Position numbers and translations under genes: made by a program. This document shows, piece after piece, positions 26,601 to 36,539 of a stretch of 64,000 nucleotides of DNA. Origin of the DNA: Pararge aegeria (lineage: Eukaryota > Arthropoda > Insecta > Lepidoptera > Nymphalidae); assembly GCF_905163445.1 (NCBI RefSeq), contig NC_053187.1, positions 10,540,001 to 10,604,000 on the forward strand. The letters are read 5' to 3'. Numbering within the stretch: the first letter of the stretch is position 1; each line of letters begins with the position of its first letter. A model generated the notes under the pieces. It ran no database searches, was not told the DNA's origin, and saw nothing but the letters and a program-made list of their open reading frames with translations.

Positions 26601-26613
26601 TTCGAGGAGTTAG
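14683..26613 (+). CDS. CPR gene 1: RR-1 larval cuticle protein
   Basis: Secreted structural protein of the chitinous procuticle. Exons: 14683-14685 (ATG only), 23490-23614, 24629-24803 and 26515-26613, giving 133 aa. Introns are GT-AG with phases 0, 2 and 0. Residues 1-16 form a signal peptide (MRVIILLAVVAIVASA). The RR-1 core spans about 41-106: YSYETENGI, then GAFSYTAPDG at 74-83, YVADDENGF at 90-98, and GAHLPTPPP from 102. The tail is proline-rich (LPPPPPSRS). 'Larval cuticle protein' type is assigned from the domain and the short length. Exon 1 is the weakest part: it consists of an ATG followed immediately by a strong donor (ATG|GTAAGTA) 8.8 kb upstream, under a TATA box. Exon 2 itself has no ATG, so an upstream start exon is required, and a different one cannot be excluded. 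One extra Asp in YVADDENGF is unusual for the family. Confidence 0.85.
16245..16385 (+). mobile_element. repeat family E (LINE 3' tail type)
   Basis: It contains 'gtggtgggcctttcttctaa', then 'gaggtctgtgtccagcggga', then a GATGATG end. Fragments of similar pattern occur near 3400, 22925, 40730 and 45395. The terminal (GAT)n is typical of RTE-type LINE tails. It lies in intron 1 of CPR gene 1. Confidence 0.55.
16541..16765 (+). mobile_element. SINE family C, copy 5 (internally deleted)
   Basis: The head 'gactggcgcagtggacagcg' and B-box 'tgtttgattccca' are followed directly by 'ggtctgggtgttt', so about 45 bp present in copy 2 are missing. The 3' end 'ggggctacatggcgatgtg' and (TATT)n tail are intact. 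It is inside intron 1 of CPR gene 1. Confidence 0.88.
17220..17425 (+). repeat. family B (Helitron-like) fragment
   Basis: It has 'cgatcttcatgaaattttga' and an end region 'acgcgggcgaattcacgggc', the usual pattern of the abundant lepidopteran elements that start near 'ctatactaatattata' and end in CTAG. Termini are not preserved. Confidence 0.5.
18028..18110 (+). mobile_element. SINE family D 3' fragment
   Basis: It matches the family segment 'cagcgtggtggcctacggtc' followed by 'aacccttctcattgtgg', as in the copies at 50755 and 55333. Intronic. Confidence 0.55.
18283..18545 (-). mobile_element. SINE family D, near full length
   Basis: On the minus strand it opens with a tRNA-like head (aatagcctagtggtcggaat, then a B-box-like GTTTGAACCC). 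It continues through 'cgtgaggaaacccatatgcc' to 'gagacccgtgccctgtagta'. It lies in intron 1 of CPR gene 1, next to a minus-strand RTE fragment. Confidence 0.75.
18576..18775 (-). mobile_element. RTE-like LINE C-terminal fragment
   Basis: The minus strand reads like an RTE ORF end (KWQ.GGAL.LENRW-type frame broken by shifts) and closes with the AAGCCGCTGGGAACAAGCGG segment that also appears near 60231. It is 5'-truncated. Intronic in CPR gene 1. Confidence 0.55.
20453..20459 (+). promoter_or_regulatory. orphan TATA-like motif inside gene 1 intron
   Basis: TATAAAG is followed by about 160 bp lacking ATG and then by a perfect donor GTGAGT at 20621. This could be an alternative noncoding first exon of CPR gene 1, but exon 2 contains no ATG, so such a transcript would need another start. 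Chance is quite possible in AT-rich DNA. Confidence 0.25.
20780..20965 (+). repeat. family B (Helitron-like) fragment
   Basis: It opens with 'catactaataataataaat' and contains 'gatcttaatgaaatttgcat' and 'atttatcccggaaaagatgc', the order seen in other family B copies (for example 46012 and 59722). Intronic in CPR gene 1. Confidence 0.55.
21620..21905 (+). mobile_element. SINE family F, copy with hairpin in head
   Basis: The body 'gacaaagacgtgtcggaaag...taagcgttccgttacgctgt' matches 44105-44385 and 51598-51800. The head contains a perfect hairpin at 21648-21680. Intronic in CPR gene 1. Confidence 0.65.
21648..21680. repeat. perfect inverted repeat, 15-bp arms, 3-nt loop
   Basis: The arm AGGGAACTCCCATCT is followed by AAA and its exact reverse complement. 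It occupies the place where the other family F copies have their tRNA-like head, so it appears to be a local palindromic duplication inside the SINE. Confidence 0.9.
22079..22136 (+). repeat. tandem duplication, 33-bp period
   Basis: The 25-bp unit starting AGCATTCGTTTCAACAG occurs at 22079-22103 and identically at 22112-22136. Intronic in CPR gene 1. No function is apparent. Confidence 0.9.
23700..23885. repeat. GC-richer block in intron 2 of CPR gene 1
   Basis: This block is visibly richer in GC than the flanking intron and has repeated gcgt/acgc motifs ('ggctgcgtccgcgacgttgc' at its start, 'acgtgacgaaaaacttgaaa' near its end). It looks like a degenerate MITE. No coding content is supported. 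Confidence 0.35.
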
Positions 26614-26780
26614 ACAAGATGACCGATGACCAAACTTATCTGTACGATGACGCCCGCTCGTGCCGCTTTGAAAACACGCTTTTTTGTTTTGTGGTTTTAC
26701 TGTACATACTATATTGTTTGAAAAACAAAGATGACAAAAGCCTGTTTAAAAGAATGGTACACTATAATTAATCAAAGCAT

Positions 26781-26786
26781 AATAAA
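26781..26786 (+). terminator. poly(A) signal of CPR gene 1
   Basis: AATAAA lies 168 nt after the stop codon, and a second possible AATAAA follows near 26799. The position suits a short 3' UTR. Confidence 0.6.
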
Positions 26787-29210
26787 AAATTGTATAAAAA
26801 TAAATGCTCAAAAATTGAACTGTGATAGCTAAGATTTGCATGGAAAAATGATTATGATATTTATTATTTATTTAATAAAAGCAAATACAGTGCCAAAGAT
26901 GCATTGCGGATAGAGTCCTGTTGTATTATTTATTAGCTGTTGCCTGAATCATCCTCCAATAATTTCGGTTTCTAAATAAACCCGTGAGAACAGTTTTATT
27001 CCCGTAAAATAAGAAATATCCTATGCCCGTATCCTCCAGAATAAAAACTATATACAGGATTTCACCCAAATCGGTTATGCTCGACTCGGTTCGGTTACAA
27101 CTTGTATGTAGATAACTCAAGTTTATTAAAATCTCGTGGAATCAATTGCTTGGTCTTTTCTCGAAAATCTACGTATATATTTCAATAAATGCTTATTAGG
27201 TCAGTGATGCTTACGCCCGAAGTTCATAACCAATTTAATCTGAACACTTCAGTTGGCAAACTGAATTTGATAGAGTTATACTGCAGGGAGGGAAAGAAGG
27301 AAAAGGAGCACTACCAAATAAAATCTGCTATCTCTAGATTTTTAGTTAGATTGGGTGCTCACTAAGTTAGCTCAACCCAGACATATTAAATTAAAAGCCA
27401 ACCCCTTCTGTATCTAAGAAAATGTCAATCTGAAATAAAGCTGATCAACTCTCGAAAATGGTTTCTGTTTATTTCCTTCATTTCATGTAATTGTGTAAGT
27501 AGTAAAAACTTTTCCGACAAATATACATATTTAAGTATAAATACTTAAATATTTGCAAATAGGACTGTTAGTCTCTTAAATTAATGCGTTTATGTATGAG
27601 AATCATATAGTTTCGTGTGTTTTATTTTGATTAGATAAATCCGCTGTTGACGTATAATGGTAATGAAAATTTTATTCTGACCGATCCAATAGCTCTTTAT
27701 GTGACGTGCACAATTAATTAGCATAGGAGTTGACAAACTGCCGTTGTCCAAGTGTTAATTGTTGAGGTCATTTCCTACAAAGTTGTTAAGGTAAACTTAA
27801 AAACAATGCCTAAGATGACACCAGAATTAAAGATAGATTTATGATCCAATAGATAAATTATTATGCATACTTTTAAAACTTGTTTGTTAGGAATAACCAT
27901 CTGTATGTCACAGTCTTCAGTGTGACCCCGACACACTAGCAATACAAAATACCATCGTGCCTATGCTATGCTACGTATATTAAACTTTCATTGCATTTTT
28001 AAATGAATTTACGACATAATATATTATAGCTACTATATTTTTAATTCGAGTAGTTTACATAAATAAAGGTTGGCCGGTCTGTTGACGTGATAAAAAAAAT
28101 TTTGTTCCGGTATGTTGTGGGGTACCCGAATCACCCCCATGTATGTTCCGCGATTTTTTATTCGACATAATACCGTCAAAATATTATAATATTCATATTT
28201 TGTCGTTGCCAACGAAATCCTATTATTATTAATATTATTATTAAAAAATAAAGTAATTAAAGCTAAAAACAATTGTCTAAGAAGTAATAACAAAGGATTT
28301 TTTTATATATTGTGAGAATACCGTAAGTTACTGGTGGGTGCCGGGGCTCGAACTCTGTCTCCACGAAAGTAAAGTCGAAGCCTTACCCACTAGGCTATCA
28401 CAGATTCTAGAATCTTTATTAAAGTAAGTCTTTGTAGGTCATTGTAAAACACAATGATGAGAATGCATCATTTTCCAAGAAGCCAAGCGCAAGTGCAAGT
28501 GGAAAGCAAAAGCGGTCTTCGACACGCAAGCTTCGGAACGTTATAAGCATTCCGTGGAACCTGTTTCAAGTGAGCGTCAATACAAGGTCATTGATGAGAG
28601 CACAAACGGATATCGAATTTAATAATGTGTTCAAATGTTTACGTATTGTTACAATTCATTTGTCGGAATAGGCGTTAATGAATGGGTGTGGATTGTAGTT
28701 GCAGAAACAAAAATCAGACACTTAGAGAAAACTACAAATTTACCATACTATTGCCACCAGAATCTAGCTATAACACTATTTAGCAATTGAGAACTCTGAA
28801 CCGAAATTTGAGAGTTATTCTGTAATATCTTTAAAATATTCATCTTCAAGTGGTGAATATCGACCGACCCCAACGATGGTCTGCGAGCGATGCATGTCAG
28901 CGAAAATAATGGTCAATGAGATGTAAATGGGGGTCAACGATAGTGAATCTCGTTTAAGCAGGTCATGACTTTAATGTTGGCGTTGTAAAAGTATTACGGC
29001 CAACGCACATTATATCGATTCAACACAGTCCTGACTTAAATAGATTAAAGCAATGAAAAATAAGGTTTGAAGTGAATAACGCGTGTACAACGAGCGGTCA
29101 AGTCAAACACTTCTATTAGGGCAAATTTTTTATATATTTTTTTATGTCACATGATTTTTTTTAGGTCAGGGTTTTATTTTGAGGTAAAATATTTTATATT
29201 CTTGATAAAT
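26787..29210. other. intergenic stretch between genes 1 and 2
   Basis: The two genes converge here. It holds a diverged family B-like fragment near 26935-27125, a SINE D head on the minus strand at 28318-28405 and AT-rich DNA. No gene is supported. Confidence 0.5.
28318..28405 (-). mobile_element. SINE family D head fragment
   Basis: On the minus strand it has 'tgatagcctagtgggtaagg', then a B-box region 'gagttcgagccccggcaccc'. This is the tRNA-like head without the body, the complement of the headless copy at 5362. Confidence 0.6.
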
Positions 29211-29216
29211 TTTATT
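29211..29216 (-). terminator. candidate poly(A) signal of CPR gene 2
   Basis: TTTATT on the plus strand is AATAAA on the minus strand, 314 nt past the stop codon of gene 2. No closer canonical signal was seen. Confidence 0.4.
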
Positions 29217-29529
29217 ACTCATATGAATAACAAGAAATGGTTTCATATTAGTGCTAAAAAATTGTCAACTAAAAATTATACAATCAAAAGGGTACTTATT
29301 TGAAACAAAGGAATAAACACTTTTTAAATAATAGTATATTTATCAACAGTAGAATAAAGTTTACATTATGCAAACGAATACAAAACTAGTCTTAACAGTA
29401 AAAATTAAATAAATTTAAATTTAGTCGTTAGGTTACAGATGATCTTGATATAGGCTAACACGTACAACGGATGGTTCAGGCCAACCAAGTACGGAGACCG
29501 GCCCATGAACAGAAGACAGAAGATATTCA

Positions 29530-31945
29530 CTAATTTTTCTTTATCGTTGGCTTTGTAACAGGCTCCGGTGTTGTCGCCGTGGCAAGGTATTTCAGGGCAC
29601 GGGCTATTGCCGGCGGAATAGGGGGTGGAGTTGGAAGATGTGCGCCATAAGCCCTATATCCATTTTCATCTGCAGTGTATGATAGGCTGACATCGTTTCC
29701 CTCATCATCCTGAAAACGTAAAATGTTAAGGTTGCTGTATAAGCACTTTTGAAACGTCAAGTCTGTCTGTTTGTAGTGACTCTACCACCGGTTCGGAAGG
29801 CAGATTCTACCGAGAAGAAGCCGGCAAGAAACTCAGCAGTTGCTCTTTTCCAATTATTACCAAATATTCGTTATTACATTAATTGTGCTTAAAAGAATAG
29901 CTTTGAGCGCTTGCCCCGCATCGATTTGATGGGCAACCGTAGATAATATGTTTATTGTAAATCAATTAGAATATATCTTAACAAATAATCAAACGACATG
30001 ATAACTTCGTTTTGCTAAGAAGTCAGTACATTTTAGTTTCTGTGATAAAAAATAAAGAATTATCATAGTTGCTGAAATATAGTATGCTTTTTTATCTTAG
30101 TATTATATTTTGTTACCAATATTCACAAACATCACGTTACTTCTCATACTCGTATCTTGCTGATTTATAGTATTTTTTGCCAACTCTAAAAATTTGCTTC
30201 AATTATTAGGTACACGCTTTTTAAGCCATTGAGCTTTAATGCGGACTCCTCTGATCGTTATGTATGTATTTACACAGACTCTTCTTATCATTGAATGAAT
30301 GCTTTATTTATTTCTCCACATTACTTATAAGTACGAGTACAATATAATGTTGCTTACGGGCTATTTTGTTACACATTTATAATGTGGGGACTGATGCTTG
30401 AACTAGGTAGAACCTGTATCTCAAGCCACCAGGCCCTTTCCCCAGGATAAAGTATACAAGGATGAATATAATATAGTTTAAGTAATGTTATAATCACAGT
30501 TATTCGGTAATATTTAAATTTAAGTGAGAGTAACTTTGTGTTCTATATTTTAAATAATGAATTTCTTTATTTTAACAGAAGATTTAACTTATGCAAAGAT
30601 TTTAGATTTATTAGAATGAATAGTAATAATTTATTTAAAATTGTAATGTCTTATAAATAGTAGTTTATAGTTTTTCATGCGTGTATGTGTGTGTGTGGAG
30701 TGTGTGTATATATGTAATAACACTCTTTTACAAATAAAACCTATAATGTTTAAAACATTAAAACTCCATAGTAGAAACGTAGGAGTGACCTAAACTTAGT
30801 TCAGAGTTGAAGGCCATTAGTGTCACCTCTTAACCTATAATAACACGATCTCATATATATTCACAGCTTCTCATATTTCAATGAGTAAATTCATTTAGTC
30901 AAGTATGTAAAATTATTTAAATTTTTACGTTTTTACATATTTAATCAATAATCCCAAAATTTACTTTACACTGCCGAATGATCGTAAAATATATAACGGC
31001 AAATCATAATTAGATGCATCATTGTGGCTTATTAATATGAGATAGTTAAGCGAATTTTTTAGGTACTCACTTTATAGAAGACACTCCCAATAACAGCTTC
31101 GCCAGTTCTGTCATCGTCAAACGACTTCAGTTCGCCTTCACTTGAAACCTTAGTACCATCGCCGCCTTCATAGCTGTAGCAAAATAGCATAAATTTTATA
31201 TTAGGAATGTTAGGGAAGGAATAATTGCACAGAGAGTTAAAGACACGTAAAGACGGGTCCGGAGGCTTGTACTAGGTTAACAGGTCAATTAATTATGTTT
31301 TCTATGAGAATGAAATATGTTTTTTTTAGTTCTGAAATTTAATATAAAAATAACTAACCTGTAATGGAAGTTTCCGCTATGTGAAAATACAAAGTTGGTC
31401 TCATCTACTATTTTAACTACAGGATCACGTTGTCTTATCTTCTTGAATATTGGGTTATATTCAGGTGGACGTTTCGTAAATGTTTTTGGCACTACAGTTC
31501 TAGGAACTGGTGACGTGGTTACCGTTCTCTCTGTTCCTGATTGTGTACTTTCAGGTACAACTCTTTTTTCGATAGGAATCGCTCCAGGTATTCCTTTGTT
31601 TTCCGTAGACGGTTGCTGTTTTGGTTGCTTACGCCTCTTTACTTTTACAAAAGTACCATTTGGTGTAATGTTGCCACGTTGTATGGGTTCCGGGCTATTA
31701 ACCGTTACAGGTATTCTAGTTACAAGATCACCAGAATTTTCCGTAGCATCACGTACCTTTCTAACTTCAATTTCTCCTGAATCAGCTCCGTCCAAAACTT
31801 CGAATAGGGGAGGATGGTTATAATTCTTGTAAGCTCTACTCACTTCTTCAGAGATGTTGTCTTGTTCACTTAAGTCACGTTGTGGTTCACTTAACGTACC
31901 AGTGACTGCAATTATTAAAAGTAAAAGCTTTCCTATAATGAGCAT
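29530..31945 (-). CDS. CPR gene 2: RR-1 cuticular protein with long basic N-terminus
   Basis: Secreted chitin-binding structural protein of 289 aa. Exons on the minus strand: 31945-31359, 31173-31071 and 29709-29530, with intron phases 2 and 0. Residues 1-19 are a signal peptide (MLIIGKLLLLIIAVTGTLS). Residues 20-185 form an unrecognised region rich in Pro, Thr and Val, with a basic cluster KRRK at 103-106, EKR at 126-128 and two N-glycosylation sequons (N92-I-T and N96-G-T). The RR-1 core starts at FHYSYEGGDG (193 on), continues EGELKSF, GSVFYKDDEGNDVSLSY and TADENGY, and ends GAHLP at 252-256 with PTPPPIPPAI. The usual PDG is replaced by DEG. Unlike genes 1 and 4, the signal peptide is not split by an intron. 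The domain is certain. The function of the N-terminal region is unknown. Confidence 0.9.
29721..29880 (-). mobile_element. LINE tail family A, copy 2, next to a splice acceptor
   Basis: The minus strand carries the family A 3' UTR ('actcagcagttgc' region reversed, 'ggtggtagagtcactacaaa', 'cagacttgacgttt'). It lies in intron 2 of CPR gene 2, and its 3' end reaches to within about 12 nt of the acceptor AG at 29710-29711. Confidence 0.75.
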
Positions 31946-32051
31946 TTTGAATAATGACTTACTTGTTTATTTAATATACAACAACATGTCAGTAACACGC
32001 TTGGGATCGTAATGAAGATGAGTCAGAAGACAATCTAAGATATTTCTATCC

Positions 32052-32058
32052 ATTTATA
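32052..32058 (-). promoter_or_regulatory. TATA box of CPR gene 2
   Basis: On the minus strand TATAAAT lies 107 nt upstream of the ATG at 31945. Transcription would start near 32025, leaving a leader of about 80 nt without an obvious intron. Confidence 0.55.
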
Positions 32059-32639
32059 TTATGTAGTCTTTAAAACCACTAGTCAAACAACATAAAGAAG
32101 AATAAAAACTAATATACACATTGCAAACATTATAAATTCTGTTATAACTATGACATCAACCTAAAAATACAGTTAAAATGCGGAAGTTGTTTAATTCGAT
32201 TGTATTATATTGAATAACAGGGGCATAAACTTTGAGGTTAACGATTGAATTTATTTAGACAGGTTAAAAGTTCATATCATATCTACTTATAACTTGATTT
32301 GAAGTATAATAAGGTTCCAATGCGGGTTGGCCCCTTTTTTTGACGGTTATTATTACATTAAATGATAGGGCTGCTGGCTTAGCGATGGGCTCTGAGGCAA
32401 AAGAATAGTCATATCGCATTGTTTAGAACTAAGTAGATACTGAACTGATAATATGCTGGCAATGGGATCTTTTCTACAGAAAAACCCCAATAATTAATAA
32501 TATTTTGCACATTTCAATTTATTTTTCCGAAATCGAAATTTCCCTAGGACCTCGTAGTTCTAAGTTACCCCGAGATTAACGATATAGTTATGGCACATAG
32601 TATTATAACAATAGATAGGCTACAACACCCTCGGGAGCA

Positions 32640-32960
32640 AACAGCAGCGTCTTACTTGTGTTAGCAGCGTTCATGTTTGCGTCCTTCGAGCAACCAATCA
32701 TCTTCAGTGCTTCTGCTTGGCGCAGGCCTCATCTCTCATGCAAGGTACGGTTTTAGAGCATAGACCCACCACGCAGCTCCAATGCGAATTGTTGGGCTTT
32801 AACGAATATTACCACAAGTGAGTGATAATAACCGGGAGCGACGGCTTTACGAGTTCTCAGAGGCACTGGGGTTAACACTGCCAATTTCTCACTCTGGGCT
32901 GGTACTGAAAATTCTTTACTAGAACATTCGATTTCGGGATTTAAACCCGAAACATTATGA
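32640..32960. repeat. dispersed repeat between genes 2 and 3
   Basis: It contains 'ccaccacgcagctccaatgc', 'ggagcgacggctttacgagt', 'gaggcactggggttaacact' and 'gggatttaaacccgaaac', a pattern I recall from a frequent lepidopteran repeat. A minus-strand open frame of about 90 codons runs through it (from 33025), but it is explained by the repeat. Confidence 0.5.
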
Positions 32961-33393
32961 TTTTTTGAAGAACTTCCTGATCCATAGTTGAACACGCTAA
33001 CCACTAACAAGGCATTTATGCACATGTCGAACGCAATCTTGAACAATAATTATATTATCCTTTTGTTATAACAAACATCTTTAAATTTGTGTGTTGCTCA
33101 AAGCACTTCTTGGTTCTTGACATTCAAGCAAATGTTTACATTATTGCGTTTGTTGAACGCACCACTGAAAATTCAATTGGGCGATGTTTTCAGATTGCTT
33201 TAGACCTTGTTTAAAGTGTCTGGCAGTTTAATCGCGTTTAATCGTCACCCTTCGTGTCACATTATTGACACCTCAACGATTGTGCAATTTTTCGAAGAAC
33301 ACCTCAGTCAACCGCTAAGGTTGAAGTATTTAGCGTACGCTAAGGCTCCACCGGAAGGCGGGGGGAGGATAGTGTAAATAGATGAGTCTTACA

Positions 33394-33425
33394 TATAAGT
33401 GGTTATGAAGTCTGGAGTGTCATTC
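33394..33425 (+). promoter_or_regulatory. core promoter of CPR gene 3
   Basis: TATAAG at 33394-33399 is followed 26 nt later by an initiator-like TCATTC (33420-33425). The ATG follows at 33459. The promoter faces away from that of gene 2, about 1.3 kb apart. Confidence 0.6.
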
Positions 33426-33458
33426 ATTAGTGATTTTTGGGAGTGAAAAGAATTAAAA

Positions 33459-36311
33459 ATGTTTTCAAAAAGTATTGTAATTATTTTGGGTTGCGTCATT
33501 TCAGGAATACTGGCCGCGCCAGCCGAAGTCCCTCCGGAAAAATTGCAACCCACTGTTATTCCGATAGTGGCACAATCAGATGAGCTGGAAGCCAATGGAA
33601 CTTACAAATTCAGGTAAACTAGATAACAATTAAGTGTAGATTTGAGGCTGCTAATATAAACTAGCTTGCAATAAATTCGATCAATGAGGCGATTAAGATA
33701 TTTAATTAAATTTCCGTTCTAACTTGGCTTATATCAATGAAAGTATTAAATTAAATTAATTTCGCTATAGTACCAAATGAAAATATAATATAATTATTTT
33801 TTGTTAACTCTTTTGTAATTTTAAATAAATCATAAAATTCCATCTTATCTTTTTATAACAATAATAATAATAAGTGATACTGAATTTGAATTTAAATATT
33901 GTGTTCTAGAATATTAACTATACATTAAAGTTGAATGCTTGAAGCAGTGATAGCCCAGTGGGTAGAACATCAACTTCACTTTCGACCGGCCGAATTCTAA
34001 ACTCAGCACACATCTCTAACTTTTCTAAGCGATGTGCGTTTTAAGCAAGTAAAATATCACTTGCTTCAACGCTGAAGAAATACTTTGTGAGGAAACGTGC
34101 ATGCCTGAGAGTTCTCTATAATGTTCTCAAATGTGTGTGCACTGTGCAGTCCACCAATATATACTGGGCCAGCGTGGTGGACTACAACATTTTCCCTTAT
34201 TGTGGGAGGAGACCCGCGCCCTTTAGTGGAACAGTAATAGGTTGATATGATGATGATAATACTTAGATTGTGGCACACATGCCTAGAATATGCCAATTTT
34301 CTAGTATCTTTGAGAATCTTAAGTTAAACAAATATCTTTTTATGAAGTAAGTTCTTGTTAACTAGTAAGTATACAATCATAACATTTTTTTCCAAATAAC
34401 GCAAAAATAACTTTCGAATAAAGGAACAAATCTATAACTTAATATATAGCATAATAATTACCATAATCTTAAAATTATCTGTTATTTTAATGAGAAAGTT
34501 TATTTAATTATTACATTAAAGTAATTTATTTTACTGAATCTCGATCGTTGCAGTTCTAAATGTTGAATTGGAACAACATAATCATAAAGTATTATAAAAT
34601 AATAATATGTAATAAGCTGTTTTTTGTTCAGTTCCTTTTTTTATTTGTGTATCTAACTTCCTTTGGACAAATTAGCAATGTTACCAGAACAACGTTTTAT
34701 CCTGGAGTGCCTCTTTTAATATGCAAAATTTCGGTTGTTATCCTATGTTATGAAATGCAAAATATATATTTTTTTTTTGCTTTTTCATCATGGCGGCAGC
34801 TTTGCAATGCGACATGATGATAACATTAATATAATCCAAATTGATATTCTCTAATTTTTAAGGATTTCCTACGAGTATCTCGATCGCTAAAATGACGGTC
34901 GTTACTTGTAGAGTTTATACAAGATTAAAAGCATCTTTAAATGTTTTCGATTGTTCGATGTTTTCGACCTTTTACTTATATTTCATCAAAATATGACATC
35001 GTAAAAAATAATAAATAATTCTTTAGTTAACAAAAAGGCAAAAAAAAAATATCTATAAAAATAAATCTAACAATAAATATTTTTTAGTTATGAGACTGGC
35101 AACGGCATCATTCGTGAAGAGACTGCATATGAAAAAGTCTTACCCAGTGCACGTGATGCAAGTAGCAGTGAAGGGGGTGAAGATGATGAGGGTGACAGCA
35201 ATGAGATTCATGTTCAACGCGGTTCTTACTCCTACACAGCCCCCGATGGAACTGTTATTAGTGTGAGGTAAGAAAGTCATTCAATTTACTAAAAAAAATG
35301 GGTTTATATAGTTTTTAGAATAAACTATGTATTTGGAGGTAATCGTACATACCAAAAGGAAATTTAAAAAGAGTTCGCGCGGTAAATATTAGTATATAAT
35401 AGTTTTAATTTAACATATCATATTACATGTTACATATGACATCCTACATTAATCTAGATTGTTGTTTATATAGCTACATTGCTGATGAAAATGGATTCCA
35501 ACCAATTGGTGATCACCTGCCAAGATCTCCAGTACTGGCATTAAATTCTAATTCTGCTGAGAAATTAGGCCGTTCACTAAAAATAGCAGACAGTTCTGAA
35601 TCAGCATCAGCTACAGCTAAAGTTGTCAAAAAACCTACTGAGTCTGCTAATCAGAATACCAAAGAAAATTCTGGTCCTGTTCCAACTAATTTTGAAGATA
35701 AACAAGATGAATCCAAACCAAGATCTGCATCCATTTCCGAAGTTGAAGATGCTAAGACCGAATCTATTTCTGCGTCAACAACAGAAGAGAATACGTTAAA
35801 TTCTGTCTCAAGTTCTGCTACCGAGCAAAACGAGCCTACGTCTTTACCTATCGAGGTTGCTCCAGAGGCTGAAGATAAATTGGGTGTTTCAAATACCGAA
35901 CCAGCAGCGGAAGCTAAATCAGCGGTGCTAGATGAGCAATCCATGACCGAAGCACAGGTTATTACTGCAGGCACAACTGAAAGTAGTGAAGATAAAATAA
36001 ATGTAGATGTGAGTACTGAAGCAGCTTCAACAGCAGCGTCTGCTCAGTCAACGACTGAATCCGAACAGGGTTCTACCGCTTTAACATATCAAGCTTCTAC
36101 TTCTACACCAGAATCTTCAACTTCTAGTGAAGTATCTGAACAGACATCTTCTACTTCAGCTCCTGAGTCAACGAGTTCGAGTGAAGTCGTCGGACAGTCA
36201 ACATCTACGGAAGCTGCTAATCAATCTCCTACGGAAGAAACCGGACTATCTTCAGCACATACCACTGAATCTTCTACAACTGAACAGCCAACCACTCCAA
36301 TCGCAGCTTAG
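33459..36311 (+). CDS. CPR gene 3: RR-1 protein with Ser/Thr/Glu-rich tail
   Basis: Secreted chitin-binding protein of 390 aa. Exons: 33459-33613, 35088-35267 and 35474-36311, both introns phase 2. Signal peptide about 1-20 (MFSKSIVIILGCVISGILAA). Then TVIPIVAQ, a sequon at N46-G-T, and the RR core from YKFSYETGNG (49 on). Between EET and the VQRGSYSYTAPDG segment lies an acidic, Ser-rich insertion (SSSEGGEDDEGDSNE). The core ends YIADENGF and GDHLP by 128. Residues 129-390 are low complexity: rich in Ser, Thr, Glu and Ala, with repeated TTES, SSTS and STSSE patterns and almost no aromatic residue. This would suit dense O-glycosylation. The second intron splits the serine codon before YIADENG, a place not used in genes 1, 2 or 4. 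Such a long mucin-like tail is unusual among RR-1 proteins. The single frame is open to the stop at 36309-36311. Confidence 0.92.
33943..34260 (+). mobile_element. SINE family D, near full length
   Basis: tRNA-like head 'gtgatagcccagtgggtaga', body with 'gtgcatgcctgagagttctc' and 'cagcgtggtggactacaaca', and a (GAT)n end near 34245. It lies in intron 1 of CPR gene 3 in the sense orientation. Confidence 0.78.
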
Positions 36312-36465
36312 CAGCTTACTTAAAAACCGAACAGCATTGAACAATTTAATCATTGTTTAAATATGTTTTGCATTTCTATATATTTCGAGAAATATGTAAT
36401 GAGAATGGTGTGCTGTATTATAAATATAAGCATTAACAATGAAAATTATAAGAATAGATACAATC

Positions 36466-36533
36466 AATAAAATCATATGACAAGTTGACTAAGTCTTAGC
36501 TAAGTTAATTGTAAATATTATTGTGTAAATAAA
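36466..36533 (+). terminator. poly(A) signals of CPR gene 3
   Basis: AATAAA occurs at 36466-36471 and again at 36528-36533, 155 and 217 nt after the stop codon. Two alternative 3' ends are possible. Confidence 0.6.
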
Positions 36534-36539
36534 CGTAAT

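Noticed and set aside
31395..31823. Plus-strand open frame of 142 codons
   Set aside because: It is the antisense shadow of gene 2 exon 1, whose frame has signal peptide, splice sites and RR continuation.
32753..33025. Minus-strand frame of about 90 codons between genes 2 and 3, with a hydrophobic start, first taken for another cuticle gene
   Set aside because: It has no RR exon downstream, and its sequence matches the pattern of a dispersed lepidopteran repeat. No convincing donor follows.
35651..35974. Minus-strand open frame of 107 codons
   Set aside because: Antisense of the low-complexity tail of CPR gene 3, where stop codons are rare on the other strand.
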